From assembly GCA_050248915.1 (NCBI GenBank), contig JBFWRL010000147.1:1-14371 (forward strand): 14,371 nucleotides of DNA, written 5' to 3'. The notes under the pieces were generated by a model. It searched no databases, had not been told where the DNA came from, and worked only from the letters and a program-made list of their open reading frames with translations. Position 1 is the first letter of the stretch; every line of letters begins with the position of its first letter. Source of the stretch: GCA-2770975 sp050248915 (GTDB lineage Bacteria; Cyanobacteriota; Sericytochromatia; UBA7694). Positions 12,912 through 14,371 of the stretch are shown here, in pieces. A program made the position numbers and the translations under genes.

Positions 12912-14371
12912 GTGCTTGAGCCCGAGCCGGACAATCGCCTGCACGTTTTTATTGCTGTGATTTTGCTGGCCCTGGCTTTTTTGCATGGGGTCTTTTCGAG
13001 TGGTTTTGTCTCGATTCTCAATCTGGCGCTGGGCCCCAAGGCCCCGCTGGCATTTTCGCTTTATTTTGTCGGGCTCTTGCTGGGGCAATTGGGCATTTAC
13101 CTCTTTGCCAGCTTAAATGCCCGGCATTGGAATTACCCACTTTACGAAATGGGGTTTGGTGCCTCGTTGGTGTTTATGGCGGTGATGAACAATACCGAGG
13201 GCTTTATTCTCGGACGTTTGCTCGAAGGCATCATGGGGGGGCTGGCCACGCCTCCGCTGTTTAATTATCTGGTCACCCTCAAGGCCTTTGGCAATGTGGG
13301 CAAACGCATTGCCCTGTTTAACTCGATTTTTGTCTTGGGCTATGTTTTGGGGCCGGTGATCATGGATGGCCTGCGCCTGTTCATGCCCTATCCCCGTTTA
13401 TTGTTGTTCAGCGGCTTGGTCTTTGGCGTGGTCTCTTTGGGGCTGATGTTGATGCCTGTACCCGACCCGCCTGCCCCCGATGCGGATATCTCTCTCAAAA
13501 AGCTCCTGCGCAGCTACGATTGGTTTGAAAAATTTTCGACCTTGGTCTTGGCCAAAGGGCTCTATGGCTACCTGATCTCGTTTACCGCTGGGTATATCAC
13601 CCAGTTTTTGCCGGGTTTTCCCTTGGCCCAGGTCATGTTGGGCTTTTCGGTGATTTTTGTCTGCGGTCAGATCCTCACCGAGCGGGTGCTGCGGCGTTTT
13701 CCCAAGCCCCATTTGGAGGTCTATCTGCCGCTATTGCTCTGTCTTTTGTTGGGGGCCTTTGTCGGCACCCATTGGGCTGGGTTTATCTTTATTCTCGCGC
13801 TGTTTCACTCCAGTTTGGTCTTTATTGGCACCCTCAATTTTGGCCTCAAAGCCACTTCGGCCCGTGAATATGCGCTGTTTAGCTGTCTCAGCGATCCCGC
13901 CATGATTTTGGGGGCAGGCCTGGCCAGTTTGGGGCTCAACGGGGTTTGGGGCATTGTTTTGCTTTTGCTGGTACCTGCTGTGCGTGCTTTGACCTTGCCC
14001 CCCCAACGCACCCGTGCCGAGGCCTTTATTCCCTGGATTGGCCCGCTGACCCTGGTGAATATTTTTCGCAAGCAAAAATCCCCGTTGCTGTCGCCAGCCA
14101 ATGATGCTGTGCCTTTCTCGGCACTGCAACTGAGCTATTGTGCACCCAAACCAGACAATCAGTCAGATGCTGAACCCGAAACAGAATCGCCCACGCTGCA
14201 ATTGCTCTTCAGTGGCGATCTCTGCCCGCCCCCGCCTTCAGCTCAAACCCCTGTATTTGGCTGGCATCCGGATTTGCGCAGCTTGATTCAAAGCCACGAT
14301 CTGGCGGCCCTCAATCACGAAAGCCCACTCAAAGAGGCCTCCCAAGCCACTGCCAGCGAACATCTTCATGC
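12912..14371 (+). CDS. MFS-type transporter fused to a CapA-like metallophosphatase domain (partial, runs off the window)
   Basis: The frame is open from the ATPase stop to the window end, giving 486 codons so far with no stop. The GTG at 12912 starts 1 nt after the ATPase stop (TAA 12908-12910); an in-frame CTG at 12900 is the alternative. Residues 10-357 contain about twelve hydrophobic segments in two groups of six, separated by a soluble loop (182-205). This is the MFS pattern, with G-R-L-L-E-G-I-M-G-G (101-110) in the fourth helix and L-G-Y-V-L-G-P (142-148) in the fifth. After a charged linker (about 383-427), LQLLFSGDLC (429-438) and SHDLAALNHESPL (461-473) match the start of the PGA_cap/CapA metallophosphatase fold (GD near the N-terminus, then D-L-x-x-x-N-x-E-x-P-L). 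The rest of that domain is outside the window. With an even helix number the phosphatase-like part should be cytoplasmic. Substrate unknown. Confidence 0.8.
   Translation, partial: MLEPEPDNRLHVFIAVILLALAFLHGVFSSGFVSILNLALGPKAPLAFSLYFVGLLLGQLGIYLFASLNARHWNYPLYEMGFGASLVFMAVMNNTEGFILGRLLEGIMGGLATPPLFNYLVTLKAFGNVGKRIALFNSIFVLGYVLGPVIMDGLRLFMPYPRLLLFSGLVFGVVSLGLMLMPVPDPPAPDADISLKKLLRSYDWFEKFSTLVLAKGLYGYLISFTAGYITQFLPGFPLAQVMLGFSVIFVCGQILTERVLRRFPKPHLEVYLPLLLCLLLGAFVGTHWAGFIFILALFHSSLVFIGTLNFGLKATSAREYALFSCLSDPAMILGAGLASLGLNGVWGIVLLLLVPAVRALTLPPQRTRAEAFIPWIGPLTLVNIFRKQKSPLLSPANDAVPFSALQLSYCAPKPDNQSDAEPETESPTLQLLFSGDLCPPPPSAQTPVFGWHPDLRSLIQSHDLAALNHESPLKEASQATASEHLH

Noticed and set aside
12642..13088. 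Minus-strand frame of 148 aa across the ATPase/MFS junction
   Set aside because: It is rich in Gln, Arg and Lys with no family resemblance, and lies opposite two well-supported genes.
1..14371. High frequency of CAATTG and TTGGCC words
   Set aside because: They mostly reflect frequent CAA-TTG, AAT-TTG and TTG-GCC codon pairs, so I do not claim a genome signature without counts against a codon-shuffled background.

Overview
The window is a gene-dense stretch of bacterial chromosome. Two genes carry Gram-negative-style lipoprotein signal peptides. There is an unattached FlhA-type export-apparatus domain and a PilB/GspE-type secretion ATPase with c-di-GMP-type N-terminal motifs. The Ser/Thr kinase is of the 'DWG' kind common in environmental bacteria with many Hanks-type kinases. 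These traits suggest a free-living, double-membraned environmental bacterium, perhaps from a poorly cultured lineage. The sequence alone does not fix the phylum, and I found no rRNA, tRNA, CRISPR array, insertion sequence or phage gene.

Layout. (1) 60-2303 (+): a membrane Ser/Thr kinase with an extracytoplasmic dCache-like sensor. It converges on (2) a tight four-gene minus-strand group at 2329-6233, with gaps of 5, 14 and 16 bp. In transcription order this encodes a thiolase, a 113-aa free-standing FlhA C-terminal-like domain, a TPR plus GT41 (O-GlcNAc-transferase-like) glycosyltransferase, and a 129-aa protein of unknown function. (3) Two minus-strand lipoproteins follow: 6349-8985 (IPT/TIG plus right-handed beta-helix) and 9050-10153 (tandem LLPSG motifs, a carboxypeptidase-regulatory-like beta domain and a Ser/Gly-rich tail). 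(4) From a divergent intergenic region at 10154-10334, a plus-strand operon begins: a glutathione S-transferase, a GspE/PilB-like ATPase coupled to it by an ATGA overlap, and a gene cut by the window end that joins a 12-TM MFS-like transporter to the beginning of a CapA-like metallophosphatase domain. No gap between genes exceeds 300 bp.

How the genes may work together (inference). The thiolase group pairs a piece of the flagellar/type III export gate with a protein glycosyltransferase, so flagellin or export-substrate glycosylation is a reasonable hypothesis. The ATPase has four tandem copies of the 24-residue motif that binds c-di-GMP in MshE-type N domains, but its catalytic Walker B region is altered, so it may be a c-di-GMP-responsive regulator or a divergent motor. 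The MFS-CapA fusion and the FlhA-tail/GT41 operon are the most unusual elements in the window.
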